Shown here in pieces: positions 1 to 8,557 of a stretch of DNA of 64,000 nucleotides (position 1 is its first letter; the number at the start of each line of letters is the position of its first letter). The notes beneath the pieces are model-generated. The model was given only the letters and a program-made list of their open reading frames with translations. It searched no databases and had not been told where the DNA came from. The position numbers and the translations under genes are program-made. Source of the DNA: Paraferrimonas sedimenticola (GTDB lineage Bacteria > Pseudomonadota > Gammaproteobacteria > Enterobacterales > Shewanellaceae); NCBI RefSeq assembly GCF_002282855.1, contig NZ_NRIR01000010.1:1-64000 (forward strand). The letters are read 5' to 3'.

Positions 1-260
1 ATGAGTTAGCAGCGTTGGCCTATAGAGATATTGCAGCTCTCGGGGAGACTAGTTGGATTTGGCCCTTAGCTGCCGTTCAAAGTTTGTATGTGTAGCTATG
101 CAATCCAGAACCGTTAAACTCAAAAACTGTAGGGAATACCGGTCTCTTTGAAATGTAACTGGGATAGCTCAGAATCGGAACAAGTGATCGATAAACAAAT
201 AACTGTATGTTCCTACAAAACATAAAAATACTATTTTTGAAAGATTTGCGAAAATCGCAA
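1..260. other. Left edge without supported gene
   Basis: No reading frame of convincing length or composition is present here on either strand. A short perfect inverted repeat (TTGCG/CGCAA, about 246-260) lies next to the terminator of the following minus-strand gene. The stretch may be the tail of an intergenic region that begins outside the window. Confidence 0.5.
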
Positions 261-262
261 GA

Positions 263-291
263 TAAAAAAGAGCACCGCTATTGGTGCTCTT
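263..291 (-). terminator. Intrinsic terminator of the Ig-like-repeat lipoprotein gene
   Basis: Perfect 9-bp stem AAGAGCACC/GGTGCTCTT (269-277 and 283-291) with a 5-nt loop. On the minus strand it is followed by a T run (268 down to 263). It lies 60 bp past the stop codon of the 880-residue gene. Confidence 0.85.
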
Positions 292-350
292 CAAGTCGTT
301 ACATCTAATATATTGAGCTTGAGTCTAGCTCTAACAAACTGTGTCTGTTG

Positions 351-2993
351 TTACAGCTTTTTGAACTGAGCGGATACTCGTTGGCTTTGTGCATCAACGA
401 TGAGGTTACACACAGGACCATTAGTGTTCAGGCATCCGACCCAACCGGTAAACTGATATCCATCCAGCGGATTAGCTATTAATTCCATTGCTTGACCTAT
501 TGGCAAGGTTAGCGTGCTTTCTGTATCGGATTCGGCTAGGAATCCTGAAGCTTTGTCCAAAATATTGCCGCCCATACTCACACTTAAACTAACTTGCCCA
601 AGCGCTTCGTCTCCAGAAGGGTTATTGATAACTACTTCAGCAATGTCGGAGTTAACCGAGCCTAGGGTTGCTGACACATTGACCAAACCGCTGGACTTGG
701 CCTCCAGATTTCCTTTTGTCCCGGTAGCGTTGGAAATCGAAGCAAGAGCCTGTTTATCCACATTCCAAGTCACCTGGTTGGTAATATCTTGTCGGTCTCC
801 GTCGGAATAACTTCCCATCGCTTGAAACTGTAGAGTTTCACCAACGCTGATGCCTGTTACTTTTGGTGAAACTTCAATACGCTGTAAGGTTGCAGCCGTT
901 ACAGAAAAGCTCACTGGCGCACTGACCGTATCAAATCCACTAACGCTGATCTGAACAACCCCTTCTTGCAAACCGACGACTTGGCCTTTCTTTCCTGGCT
1001 CGTTGGAAACCACAGCAATACTGGTATCGCTAGAACTCCAAACAACATGCTCTGACACCGGCTCGACTTTACCGTCAACTAAGTGCAGGTCTGCACTTAA
1101 AAGTTCGGGTATACCAACAGGCTTGGTGAATCCCTGACTTGAGTTGATCTCTAGGGCTACTTTTGAGCGAAGTTTCGAGGTCACAGGTTTAGAAGCAAAC
1201 ACACTAGTCGAGGGTTCATAAACGTTGATCAATACCGAATCTGCAACCTCATGAGCGGTGATTGTACCGGCATGGTTACCAGAGCTAACCACTGAAATCG
1301 CCTTAGCCTTGCTGCTGCTCCAATTCACACTAGTAGTAATGTCTTTGGTTGTACCGTCAGAGTAAAAACCTTCGGCAATAAGGCGTTTACTGCTTCCTAA
1401 CTCAAGTTCGATCTTTGCTTCAGGTTTGATGGTTATTGTCTGTAGTGAAGCAGGCGAAACCGTGATCGTAGCCGCTGGCGATTGATAGGTTTTCCCTTCA
1501 AAAGCGAAATTGGCTTGTACGGTCGTAACCCCTTCTTTAAGGGCGTGGACTAATCCACTATTTGGTGCTGTGCTACCTACGCTTGCAATTTGCCCATTGC
1601 TCGATGACCAAAACACGTTTTCGGTGATGGGCATAGTAGAGCCGTCTTTAAACACTGCCGTCGCTTGTAGTTGCTCCTTCATTCCTACCGGAAGAACGAT
1701 TGTCGAGCGTGACAAATCAATGCGTTGAACTTCAGCAAATTTGGCATCAACTACTACACGAGTCGAGTTGCTCGAAATCGAATCTTCCACCACGACAGCA
1801 GTTTTTGTTTCGTCGCTAAGGCGAGCTCGGTTGACACTTAATTTACCTTTCTTCTCGAAGTGGTTGTCCACACTTAAGTAATCGTTGTCAGCAATACTCC
1901 ATTGAACCGTTTTCGTTACATCTCGCGAAATATTATCGGCAAAGCTTGCAATCGCAGATAGCTGCAATTTCGTGCCTGAGGGTAGGGCTTTTGCCAGTTC
2001 ACTCTGTGGTTCGATACTGAGGTCAGTCATTTTGATATCAGCGATACGGACATTCACCTGATTCTCAAGGTTGTTTAATGGATCTTTGACCGACACGGTA
2101 ACTTGTCCCTTATTCGACGGGCTAGCTAGCAATTGTCCTGCCTGAAAGTCTGCCGGAAATTTGGCGACTTGCTCATCGTTTGTTTTCCAAATTACTCGTT
2201 GAGTAATATCAATCAGATTACCTTCGGCATACTTAAGCTTGGCGCTAAAGTTTTGAATACGACCCAATGGGAGTGTGTCAGGTACGTTGGGCTCAATGAT
2301 CAGTTCAGGAGCAGAAGAGCTTGCAAAGACGGTCAGCGTGAGCTCGTTGGAATTAGTCTCTCCTAAGCTTGCTTTAATTGAGGCGGTTCCGATCCCAACA
2401 GCGGTAATCTTTGCTTTATTGCTTCCCTCACTTTCAACGGTTGCCACAGCGTTGTCGCTAGAGGACCACTGGATTGTTTCTGGTGCTTTTGCAATGACTC
2501 CGTCGGATAGTTGAACCAAAGCCTCTGCTAAGATTTGCTCTCCAACGGGCAATCCGTTATTCAGTCGCTCTGGAGTAATGGCTATTGAGACAGGCTTTGC
2601 CGCAACGACTTCCAGATTCAGTTCGCCTTTGAGTCCTTTAAAGCTTGCCGTCACCTTAGCTTGACCCATCTTCAAAGCGCTCGCGCAGCTGGCGCACTCC
2701 TTAGTGTTAAACGTCAAAGTGTCTTGGGCATTACTGCTCCATGAGGCTAGGCTGGTTACATCCTGTTTGGCTCCACTTTGCAGGGTGGCAATCGCTTTGA
2801 GTTGAACCACTGCGCCTTTGGCGACTTCGTTTTCTGAAACTAAGTTTGAAGGCGTCGCAATGACTTGGATTTCTGCTGGCTCAGAACCAGACTTTTGATG
2901 CTCTCCATTAGAGCCTCCGCCACTACAAGCGGATAACATCTGAATGAGCATCAACCCCATCAAGATGGGTTTGAAAAAAGTTGAGTTTCTCAT
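351..2993 (-). CDS. Lipoprotein with eight bacterial Ig-like (BIG2-type) repeats
   Basis: 880 residues. The N-terminus is a lipoprotein signal peptide with lipobox LSAC (Cys23). Eight repeats of about 90 residues follow, each marked by a W-S-S/x core (ASWSSN, IQWSSS, VIWKTN, VQWSIA, VFWSSS, VNWSSS, VVWSSS, VTWNVD) and a trailing G-x-A/V-x-I/V-x-A strand, typical of BIG2 domains. The last ~40 residues (FTGWVGC...CNLIV...VSAQF) look like a divergent InlB B-repeat module. Such proteins are surface-displayed and often adhesive; that role is inferred. No enzymatic motif is visible. The promoter region carries a T-N11-A box nearly identical to the one upstream of the neighbouring Ntn hydrolase, suggesting shared control by a LysR protein. 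Confidence 0.85.
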   Translation of the reverse strand: MRNSTFFKPILMGLMLIQMLSACSGGGSNGEHQKSGSEPAEIQVIATPSNLVSENEVAKGAVVQLKAIATLQSGAKQDVTSLASWSSNAQDTLTFNTKECASCASALKMGQAKVTASFKGLKGELNLEVVAAKPVSIAITPERLNNGLPVGEQILAEALVQLSDGVIAKAPETIQWSSSDNAVATVESEGSNKAKITAVGIGTASIKASLGETNSNELTLTVFASSSAPELIIEPNVPDTLPLGRIQNFSAKLKYAEGNLIDITQRVIWKTNDEQVAKFPADFQAGQLLASPSNKGQVTVSVKDPLNNLENQVNVRIADIKMTDLSIEPQSELAKALPSGTKLQLSAIASFADNISRDVTKTVQWSIADNDYLSVDNHFEKKGKLSVNRARLSDETKTAVVVEDSISSNSTRVVVDAKFAEVQRIDLSRSTIVLPVGMKEQLQATAVFKDGSTMPITENVFWSSSNGQIASVGSTAPNSGLVHALKEGVTTVQANFAFEGKTYQSPAATITVSPASLQTITIKPEAKIELELGSSKRLIAEGFYSDGTTKDITTSVNWSSSKAKAISVVSSGNHAGTITAHEVADSVLINVYEPSTSVFASKPVTSKLRSKVALEINSSQGFTKPVGIPELLSADLHLVDGKVEPVSEHVVWSSSDTSIAVVSNEPGKKGQVVGLQEGVVQISVSGFDTVSAPVSFSVTAATLQRIEVSPKVTGISVGETLQFQAMGSYSDGDRQDITNQVTWNVDKQALASISNATGTKGNLEAKSSGLVNVSATLGSVNSDIAEVVINNPSGDEALGQVSLSVSMGGNILDKASGFLAESDTESTLTLPIGQAMELIANPLDGYQFTGWVGCLNTNGPVCNLIVDAQSQRVSAQFKKL

Positions 2994-3058
2994 AATTTGG
3001 CACCGATTTAATTAAGACAACTCCATTATCTCGCGAAGATGGGTATGAAAGAATTTAC

Positions 3059-3080
3059 TTTCCATAGGTAAGACCCATAC
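3059..3080. promoter_or_regulatory. T-N11-A LysR-type box, copy 1
   Basis: TTTCCATAGGTA followed by AGACCCATA. It starts with the same 12 bases as the site at 4535, and the T-N11-A frame (T3065 to A3077) is in register. It lies about 66-87 bp upstream of the lipoprotein start. Its role as an operator is inferred from the repeat and its placement. Confidence 0.5.
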
Positions 3081-3137
3081 ATCGAAAGGTCGAAGTGGCA
3101 ACTTTGAATTGTTGGGCTGGAGCTAGTTTCTGGATAC

Positions 3138-3206
3138 AAAAAAAGCGCCTCTGTATCTCTTAAACACCCAGTGCCGAGGTGTTTGAGTGATAGCAGCGAC
3201 GCTTTG
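3138..3206 (-). terminator. Terminator-like nested hairpin after Ntn hydrolase 1
   Basis: Read on the minus strand, an outer AAGCG...CGCTT stem encloses an inner AAACACC/GGGTGTTT stem, and a seven-T tail follows. It lies 30 bp past the stop of the minus-strand hydrolase gene. Confidence 0.65.
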
Positions 3207-3235
3207 AAACGACCTACAAATGGACGATAAACGTA

Positions 3236-4453
3236 TTAATGTTGCGAGTTAAAACACACTTGTTGATATCCGGTCCAATCACCGATGCCAGGCGCATAGT
3301 TCATACAGCCCGATTGGGTGTCCAGAACAACAGTGTTTACGGTAATGAAATCACTCCCGTACGCAGCTGACTGAGCTATGGGTTTTTGATTAAAGATGTA
3401 CTTCATCGCGTCTACATCAATTTCTGGCGTGTGCTTCAAGAAGGTTTCTGCAGCTTCCTGACGCCAAAAGGAATACGAGCTAGCGATGGTTTGCTCTTTA
3501 AAATTTCCCCCCAGATTCGCTCTAAATGATTCTTCGCTCCCTTCGCGAAGACTATGGTTTGCGTGTGCGACACCTTTTTCTCCGATAGTAACCAGCAACC
3601 CATCACGACCGACTTCAACAGACGCGGCGTTGCCGTCAATATCCGCAATAGTAAAGTTCATTCCCACAATGGTTCGGTTGGTCGTTAGCAGCTCAACGGC
3701 CTCTTCTACGCTGCGGGTTTTTGCCAGTGCATCGACAAGGGCGCCCATACCGGTTGCCATGCTATCGGAGACATCCATCCCTTGAGTGTCGGCGCCCAAG
3801 AAATTAATAACGACACCGACGCGTTTTCCAAGGCTTTGTCCCGCCGGGCCAAATCCTGTCATAGTGGTGATGCTTTGGTCTTTCTTGAGAATAATGCCAG
3901 AGCCATAATCTAAGCTCGCTAGGTCATTTGTTTGCCCGACGACACCACTGGAGTTAAACGCCATAGAGGTACAGCCTCCAGGCTTAACCTCAGTTTTTTT
4001 CCCTTTTTCCATGAGCTTAACGACAGCGTAATCGGTCTGCGAGAGAGCAAATAGTTCACGAGCATCAATCCCTAACTCCTGTGCCAGGGATTCTAAGGTG
4101 CCTATAAATTCGGGATTAAGTTTTTTACTGTTTTTAAAGACCTCGGTTAACTCAATCGACATTTCAATGGGATCTAGACCTATCACCTCAAACTTGCGGC
4201 GTGCATTAGCCAGAAACAACTCGACCTCCTTTCCGGCCTGGGACATGATGCGTTGACCATGCAGTTCTACTGGTATGCCCGTGAGATCGACAACCGGGGC
4301 TTGCTTTTGAATGACAAAAGCTTCTGGTTGGTAAAACGGTTGATTGACGTTCAAACCGTCAACCGGCTCGATGCTAGCGGCATTGGCAAACATAGCGGAT
4401 GCGACTCCGCTAAAAGCTATAGCGATAACCGTCTGTTTTAGATGTCTTTTCAT
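3236..4453 (-). CDS. Secreted C45-type Ntn hydrolase / acyltransferase-like protein (copy 1)
   Basis: 405 residues from the ATG at 4453, chosen because GGAG lies 8 nt upstream and a normal signal peptide begins there (cleavage near ANA-AS, residue ~26). A longer in-frame start exists but runs into the LysR control region. The G160-C161-T motif fits the autoprocessing site of the C45 family (acyl-CoA:6-aminopenicillanate acyltransferase and relatives), where cleavage before Cys frees the N-terminal nucleophile. The downstream HANH motif matches the family's H-x-N-H. The first ~160 residues would then be signal plus propeptide. The substrate is unknown; amide bonds are expected. It is divergent from its LysR gene (109 bp apart) and paralogous to the gene at 8558. 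Confidence 0.72.
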   Translation of the reverse strand: MKRHLKQTVIAIAFSGVASAMFANAASIEPVDGLNVNQPFYQPEAFVIQKQAPVVDLTGIPVELHGQRIMSQAGKEVELFLANARRKFEVIGLDPIEMSIELTEVFKNSKKLNPEFIGTLESLAQELGIDARELFALSQTDYAVVKLMEKGKKTEVKPGGCTSMAFNSSGVVGQTNDLASLDYGSGIILKKDQSITTMTGFGPAGQSLGKRVGVVINFLGADTQGMDVSDSMATGMGALVDALAKTRSVEEAVELLTTNRTIVGMNFTIADIDGNAASVEVGRDGLLVTIGEKGVAHANHSLREGSEESFRANLGGNFKEQTIASSYSFWRQEAAETFLKHTPEIDVDAMKYIFNQKPIAQSAAYGSDFITVNTVVLDTQSGCMNYAPGIGDWTGYQQVCFNSQH

Positions 4454-4534
4454 AGTTTCTCCGGCGAGGATTGATCTAGCATTTGAGTATTGGACTGCTA
4501 TTATCGACAAAGCACTGGATATTCCATACTTGGT

Positions 4535-4558
4535 TTCCATAGGTAGAACGCATAGGTC
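4535..4558. promoter_or_regulatory. T-N11-A LysR-type box, copy 2
   Basis: TTTCCATAGGTAGAACGCAT followed by AGGT. It contains the direct repeat CATAGGT/CATAGGT at a 13-bp period and a T-N11-A frame (T4540 to A4552). It sits between the divergent hydrolase and LysR genes and ends 4 bp before the LysR start, fitting autoregulation by the LysR protein. Confidence 0.6.
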
Positions 4559-4562
4559 AGAT

Positions 4563-5456
4563 ATGAGCAGCACGGAATTGCTAAGAAGCTTTATTGCAGC
4601 GGCAGATACGGGATCATTTAGCGCGGCAGGCAGGCTTTTGGGAAAACATCAGGCGACCATAAGTGGCAATATCGCCCGCCTTGAAGACGAACTGGCGGTG
4701 ATTTTGTTTGACCGGGTAGGAAAGTACCCACAATTGTCAGAAGCTGGGCTGGCGCTGTACGACAGCGCAAAGTTAGTTGTAGAATCTAGTGAGCGATTCA
4801 ATCGAAATGCGCTAAATCTCTCCTCTAATATCCCGGTAACCTTAAATCTGGGATTTGACGAAGCCCTTCCGGCCGGAGCTTTCAATAATTTTCTTCGCTG
4901 TGTTCGGCGAAAGTATCCTCACTTGAAACTGCACCTTATAAGAGCGAATAACGCCCGCTTACTGAAGTTGGTTGAAAAGGGTGAGCTAAGTCTGGCAGTG
5001 ACTATGACCCTGGAAGGGACCAGTCAAGCATATGAGTTTAAAGCGCTTGGCTTCGCACAGATACGCCTGCTTTGCTCGGACCAGCATCCTTTTGCCTCTA
5101 AGCGAACCGTGTCTAACGATGATTTGCTCCACGCGACTCAAGTGATGCACAAATGGAGTGAGATTAATCCACTAAAAGAGTTGTCTCGAATGTCATCGGA
5201 CGTCTGGGAATGTCAAACACACGAAATGGTATTGGAAGCGATTCGAGCGAATATTGGTTGGGGATTTTCTTCTGACATTATTGGAACTGCGATACCTGAG
5301 GGAACCATAGAATTTAAGGCGGAATTCGCTGGTACTGACTTTGCCGCTCAATACGATTGTATATGGCCCAAAAGCCACCCGATAACAGAAGTTGAGTCTT
5401 ATATTATCAATAAATTGTCAGACCTGTTTTCTCTAGGGCAGGCTGCATTCAATTAA
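4563..5456 (+). CDS. LysR-family regulator (hydrolase 1 module)
   Basis: 297 residues from the ATG at 4563. Upstream in-frame codons belong to the divergent hydrolase gene, and this start gives the standard LysR N-terminus. The winged HTH covers residues 5-64 (LLRSFIAAADTGSFSAAGRL, ATISGNIARLEDEL). The rest is a periplasmic-binding-protein-like effector domain with recognisable strands such as SLAVTMTLEG and IRLLCSDQHP. It is divergent from the C45-type hydrolase, the usual arrangement of a LysR protein with its target. The effector is unknown. It is paralogous in placement to the LysR at 7537, but not closely similar. Confidence 0.88.
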   Translation: MSSTELLRSFIAAADTGSFSAAGRLLGKHQATISGNIARLEDELAVILFDRVGKYPQLSEAGLALYDSAKLVVESSERFNRNALNLSSNIPVTLNLGFDEALPAGAFNNFLRCVRRKYPHLKLHLIRANNARLLKLVEKGELSLAVTMTLEGTSQAYEFKALGFAQIRLLCSDQHPFASKRTVSNDDLLHATQVMHKWSEINPLKELSRMSSDVWECQTHEMVLEAIRANIGWGFSSDIIGTAIPEGTIEFKAEFAGTDFAAQYDCIWPKSHPITEVESYIINKLSDLFSLGQAAFN

Positions 5457-5461
5457 AGTGA

Positions 5462-5495
5462 TTCGGCGGTTACTACTGCATATGTATCCGCCGAA
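5462..5495. terminator. Inverted repeat between convergent genes
   Basis: Perfect 8-bp arms TTCGGCGG (5462-5469) and CCGCCGAA (5488-5495) with an 18-nt loop, between the LysR stop and the convergent lipoprotein stop. It has no strong T run, so termination is likely but not certain. Confidence 0.5.
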
Positions 5496-5513
5496 GCACG
5501 TCCTACTTAACTA

Positions 5514-6254
5514 TTACTCTTGATAAACGCCTGGAACAAACCCTGTTGATTGGCAGGTATCACTTGGCAAAATGACAAGGTGTTCGTTGTCGCTGTAGAA
5601 CTCCTGCTCGCAATTCGTTACTTCGCTGTCAAACTGCAAAAGATTGTCTTCACCCAATGTTGCCAGAACTCCTTCATCGTTTTGAATGATGTTTTTCATT
5701 CGGTAGATGGTATTGCCTGCAAGGCTTACTAACACCGAATCATCCTCCAAAGAGTTGACTTGTTCTGCGTTTAAATTTTTAGCGAATTCGCCGTTTTCGC
5801 CGCAGTCAGTGCTAAATAATAATCCTGAGCCTATTTGCTCAAAGCTATAGTTATGATCACTAAGCTGGACGTAACCACTTTCCGTTTGAGCACACGCATT
5901 ATTATTCCGGTATTGAGTTCCCGGCAGAATTTGATTGCGCACGTAAGAACGATAGCTGACTTTTTCGTCAGATTCAGCGTAATCATCCCAAATTAGCACC
6001 TCTCCGTGCTTGGATATGGTAGCTATGGTGTCGTTGTTAGAGGAAAGGTAAATCCCCTTAGTATTAATCGACTTTTCAGCACGTCTGGCTACCGGGCTAT
6101 CCGAAACGGGATCGTCTGGCACGCAAATACCACCTTCACGCTCGTAGCCAGGACGACAGCCATCCTCACCACCACCGACGTGCGCTCCGCCGCTACAGGC
6201 CATTAGCATCAGCGGGACAAAGGATAACAACGCGAGCTTCGCTGCATTTTTCAT
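5514..6254 (-). CDS. Small lipoprotein with conserved GCRPGYERE motif (copy 1)
   Basis: 246 residues from the ATG at 6254 (GAGG about 10 nt upstream; a TTG five codons earlier is less likely). Lipobox LMAC, Cys20. A glycine-rich stretch leads into GEDGCRPGYERE-x-G-x-CVPD, followed by a linker and a ~180-residue domain with paired cysteines (NNACAQ, STDCGE, VTNCEQE, SDTCQSTGF) and the ending PGVYQE. I recognise no family. It is clearly homologous to the lipoprotein at 6666 along its whole length. The pair lies in the centre of the duplicated hydrolase/LysR block, so a surface or envelope role tied to the hydrolases is possible but unproven. Confidence 0.75.
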   Translation of the reverse strand: MKNAAKLALLSFVPLMLMACSGGAHVGGGEDGCRPGYEREGGICVPDDPVSDSPVARRAEKSINTKGIYLSSNNDTIATISKHGEVLIWDDYAESDEKVSYRSYVRNQILPGTQYRNNNACAQTESGYVQLSDHNYSFEQIGSGLLFSTDCGENGEFAKNLNAEQVNSLEDDSVLVSLAGNTIYRMKNIIQNDEGVLATLGEDNLLQFDSEVTNCEQEFYSDNEHLVILPSDTCQSTGFVPGVYQE

Positions 6255-6374
6255 GTAGATTTTCCTCAAGTTAGTCGCCCTTAGGGCTTCTGGTTTCTAA
6301 ATTGAGCGCAGAAATCCATATCGGCCTCAGGAAGTGGGGCAATATATTGTGGGAATTTTGTTTATTACAGTTAG

Positions 6375-6397
6375 TTTCTATTGGTTCTACGAATAGG
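6375..6397. promoter_or_regulatory. T-N11-A palindrome, copy 3
   Basis: CTATTGGTTCTACGAATAG is a perfect CTATT/AATAG inverted repeat spaced by 9 bp. TTTC precedes it as in copies 1 and 2, and ACG-x-ATAGGT ends it as in copy 2. It is about 120 bp upstream of lipoprotein copy 1. Confidence 0.55.
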
Positions 6398-6518
6398 TTG
6401 AGTATCGAGACTCTAGAACTAGCGATAAATATGATCAGGTAGATAGGCCTTTAACGCAGCAATATTTCTGTCTCCTTTGGTTGCGTTCCTGAGCGAAAGC
6501 ACTTCGGGAAGCTAACCA

Positions 6519-6540
6519 CCTATTGGTAATTCCAATGGAA
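6519..6540. promoter_or_regulatory. T-N11-A palindrome, copy 4
   Basis: CTATTGGTAATTCCAATGG shares CTATTGGT with copy 3 and has the perfect ATTGG/CCAAT dyad with a 5-bp spacer. It lies about 125 bp upstream of lipoprotein copy 2. Confidence 0.5.
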
Positions 6541-6665
6541 TGTAAAGTGTATTATGGAATGCTACCAATTAATATCCTCTCAACTAATCAGCGAGCAGGC
6601 AGGGAATTCCGCTCAAACTTTATTGAAACTGGCATAAATAAGCGCCTACTTTGAGAGGATCCCAT

Positions 6666-7421
6666 ATGAATCATTCGACTAAAGCGATTTTGTTAGTATT
6701 AGCTCCCTTGTTACTCACGGCATGTGGAGGCGAAGGTAACAATCTTAAACGAGGCGGCGAAGATGGCTGCCGTCCAGGCTATGAACGTGAGGACGGTATG
6801 TGTGTCCCAGATAATCGTGGCGGCCGCATTCCAACAAAGCCTCCGACTCAACCGGGAGAGAGTAAATTTACTACTGCAGGATTCTACTCGGCGCTTGGTG
6901 ATGATGATGTAGCCACCATTTCTCAGCAAGGCGAAGTGCTGGTTTGGGACGACTACTACGAAGACGATCGAGAGGTTGAATATCGTTCTTTGGTTCGCCA
7001 GTCAGTAAATAATCGTACCGAATACACTCAACGCAGCGCGTGTAAACGAGCTGATAGTTACAATGGTCAACTATGGGATCATCACTATCGGTTTGAGAAG
7101 TCAGGTGAACGAGTCAGCTTTTTCACCAATTGTGGAGAGCGTTCTGAATATGTAAAGTCAGCTAATCGTCAGCAATCACTTTCGCAACTAGACAGTGTTT
7201 CGCTAATCAATGGCGCTGGAATAGCGATATTTCTGTATCAAGGAAAAATTCAAAATGAACAAGGTGACGAAGCACTTCTTGGCGAAGACAATCGCTTAAA
7301 GTTTGACGCTACTCAACAAGCTTGTGAGCAAGAGTATTACACCGATGGACGACGCATAGTCATTCTACCAAGCGATACCTGTGCAGAGACAGGGTTCTCT
7401 CCAGGGTTGTACCAAGAGTAA
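6666..7421 (+). CDS. Small lipoprotein with conserved GCRPGYERE motif (copy 2)
   Basis: 251 residues from the ATG at 6666, with GAGAGGA six nt upstream; an in-frame TTG at 6653 minus two is part of that ribosome-binding region. Lipobox LTAC, Cys20. It shares with the gene at 5514 the GGEDGCRPGYERE motif, the segment ATISQ/KHGEVL-x-WDDY, four paired cysteines, the LGEDN-x-L-x-FD motif and the ending ILPSDTC...TGF...YQE. The two are obvious paralogs on opposite strands, head to head. No known domain is recognised. It is upstream of and co-directional with the second LysR gene but separated from it by a strong terminator, so it is probably its own transcript. Confidence 0.75.
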   Translation: MNHSTKAILLVLAPLLLTACGGEGNNLKRGGEDGCRPGYEREDGMCVPDNRGGRIPTKPPTQPGESKFTTAGFYSALGDDDVATISQQGEVLVWDDYYEDDREVEYRSLVRQSVNNRTEYTQRSACKRADSYNGQLWDHHYRFEKSGERVSFFTNCGERSEYVKSANRQQSLSQLDSVSLINGAGIAIFLYQGKIQNEQGDEALLGEDNRLKFDATQQACEQEYYTDGRRIVILPSDTCAETGFSPGLYQE

Positions 7422-7434
7422 TTCGTAGTGTTTT

Positions 7435-7461
7435 AAGCCTCCAGCGTTTGGAGGCTTTTTT
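7435..7461 (+). terminator. Intrinsic terminator after lipoprotein copy 2
   Basis: AAGCCTCCA / TGGAGGCTT stem with a short loop and a six-T tail, starting 13 bp past the stop codon. Confidence 0.9.
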
Positions 7462-7536
7462 ATGGCGGATTTAGTGACCATCAGGTGGTAGCTTATAGTT
7501 GGTTTTCTTCGATTATTTCTCCTTAGAGGCAAGTTA

Positions 7537-8409
7537 ATGTTTGACCCTGCGCTACTTAGAGCTTTTATTGCCGTTGCCGATACGGGTTCGATGAACAAGG
7601 CAGCAAAGAAATTACACCGTTCTCAATCAACCATAAGCCGCATGATTGACAGGCTCGAAGACGAGATGGGGATGCAATTGTTTGTTCGAGATTTTTCCTC
7701 TAAGCGTTTGGAGCTAACGGACAAGGGCAAAACAATTATGAATAAAAGCCGTATGGCGCTGGCGGCTCTGCAAGAATATCAAGACTTTTGCTTAGGAATT
7801 AGCCAAGATGTCGAGGCCAAGTTTCGAGTGGGCTTCCCAAGTTTTCTTACTAAAGGGCCAAGTCGAAGGCTCTTAGCCCAATTGATCGAAACCTTTCCCA
7901 CAACTGAGTTTGACTTGTATGAGCCCTCGCCAATAGAGATGGAGCGAATGCTCGTCGCTGACAAGCTTGACTTTGCATTCACTATCTACGACCACTCGTT
8001 AATGCCTGGCTTGAATTCGAGATTGGTGGGGGATATGTATGGAAGATTGTATTGTAAAAGTGACCATCCATTGGCTCGCGAGCAATCAATTTCTCTTAAC
8101 ATTCTCGAGCAATATAGAACAATCAGTTTTGTTCAGCCTCAGTCGCAAAGTCACCGACCTGAGTTAGACTTCAGTTCAAACGCTGTTTATGTTCAAACCA
8201 TGGCTCAAGCATTAGAGTTAGCCTGCGCTGGTGTTGGTTTCGCCTTCATTCCCAGCAATATCAAAGTTCCCAAAGAACTGATACCACTCAATACTGAGAT
8301 TGATAAACGACTACGCTACACGCTCCACGCGCTGTATCCTTCCGCAAATCAAGGCAAACCAGTCACACGATGGTTACTGGATTATCTTGCTAGATGTAAT
8401 TTATTGTAA
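7537..8409 (+). CDS. LysR-family regulator (hydrolase 2 module)
   Basis: 290 residues; start ATG at 7537 after TTAGAGG. The N-terminal winged HTH (residues ~4-63: LLRAFIAVADTGSMNKAAKK, STISRMIDRLEDEM) is followed by a LysR substrate-binding domain (FRVGFPSF..., LDFAFTIYD, GFAFIPSN). It is co-directional with and 148 bp upstream of the second C45-type hydrolase, unlike copy 1, where LysR and hydrolase diverge. Control of the hydrolase is likely. The effector is unknown. Confidence 0.88.
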   Translation: MFDPALLRAFIAVADTGSMNKAAKKLHRSQSTISRMIDRLEDEMGMQLFVRDFSSKRLELTDKGKTIMNKSRMALAALQEYQDFCLGISQDVEAKFRVGFPSFLTKGPSRRLLAQLIETFPTTEFDLYEPSPIEMERMLVADKLDFAFTIYDHSLMPGLNSRLVGDMYGRLYCKSDHPLAREQSISLNILEQYRTISFVQPQSQSHRPELDFSSNAVYVQTMAQALELACAGVGFAFIPSNIKVPKELIPLNTEIDKRLRYTLHALYPSANQGKPVTRWLLDYLARCNLL

Positions 8410-8557
8410 TTTCAACAAAGTACGACGCATTCGTTGTTGCACAGTAACGAGCAGCCATGGTATCCGAAATTCGCATAGTAACTAGGTAACAATGATTCAT
8501 TAATCGACAATAAAATAACACCTGTAGATTCAATCAACCCCTAAATCGAGGTGTTCC

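Larger units (their letters stand above)
6255..6665. other. 411-bp divergent control region between paired lipoproteins
   Basis: No gene is seen. The region holds two T-N11-A palindromes (about 6375 and 6519, listed separately) and a third related dyad near 6556-6575 (GGAATGCTACCAATT). It serves as the promoter region for both divergent lipoprotein genes. Confidence 0.6.

Noticed and set aside
160-195. tRNA-like GGGATAGCTCAG near the left edge
   Set aside because: Only a D-arm resemblance; no cloverleaf can be drawn around it.
6651-6668. GGATCCCATATG with an MRGSH-like reading, resembling a cloning vector tag
   Set aside because: Flanks are continuous genomic sequence, the true start is the following ATG, and no other vector sequence is present.
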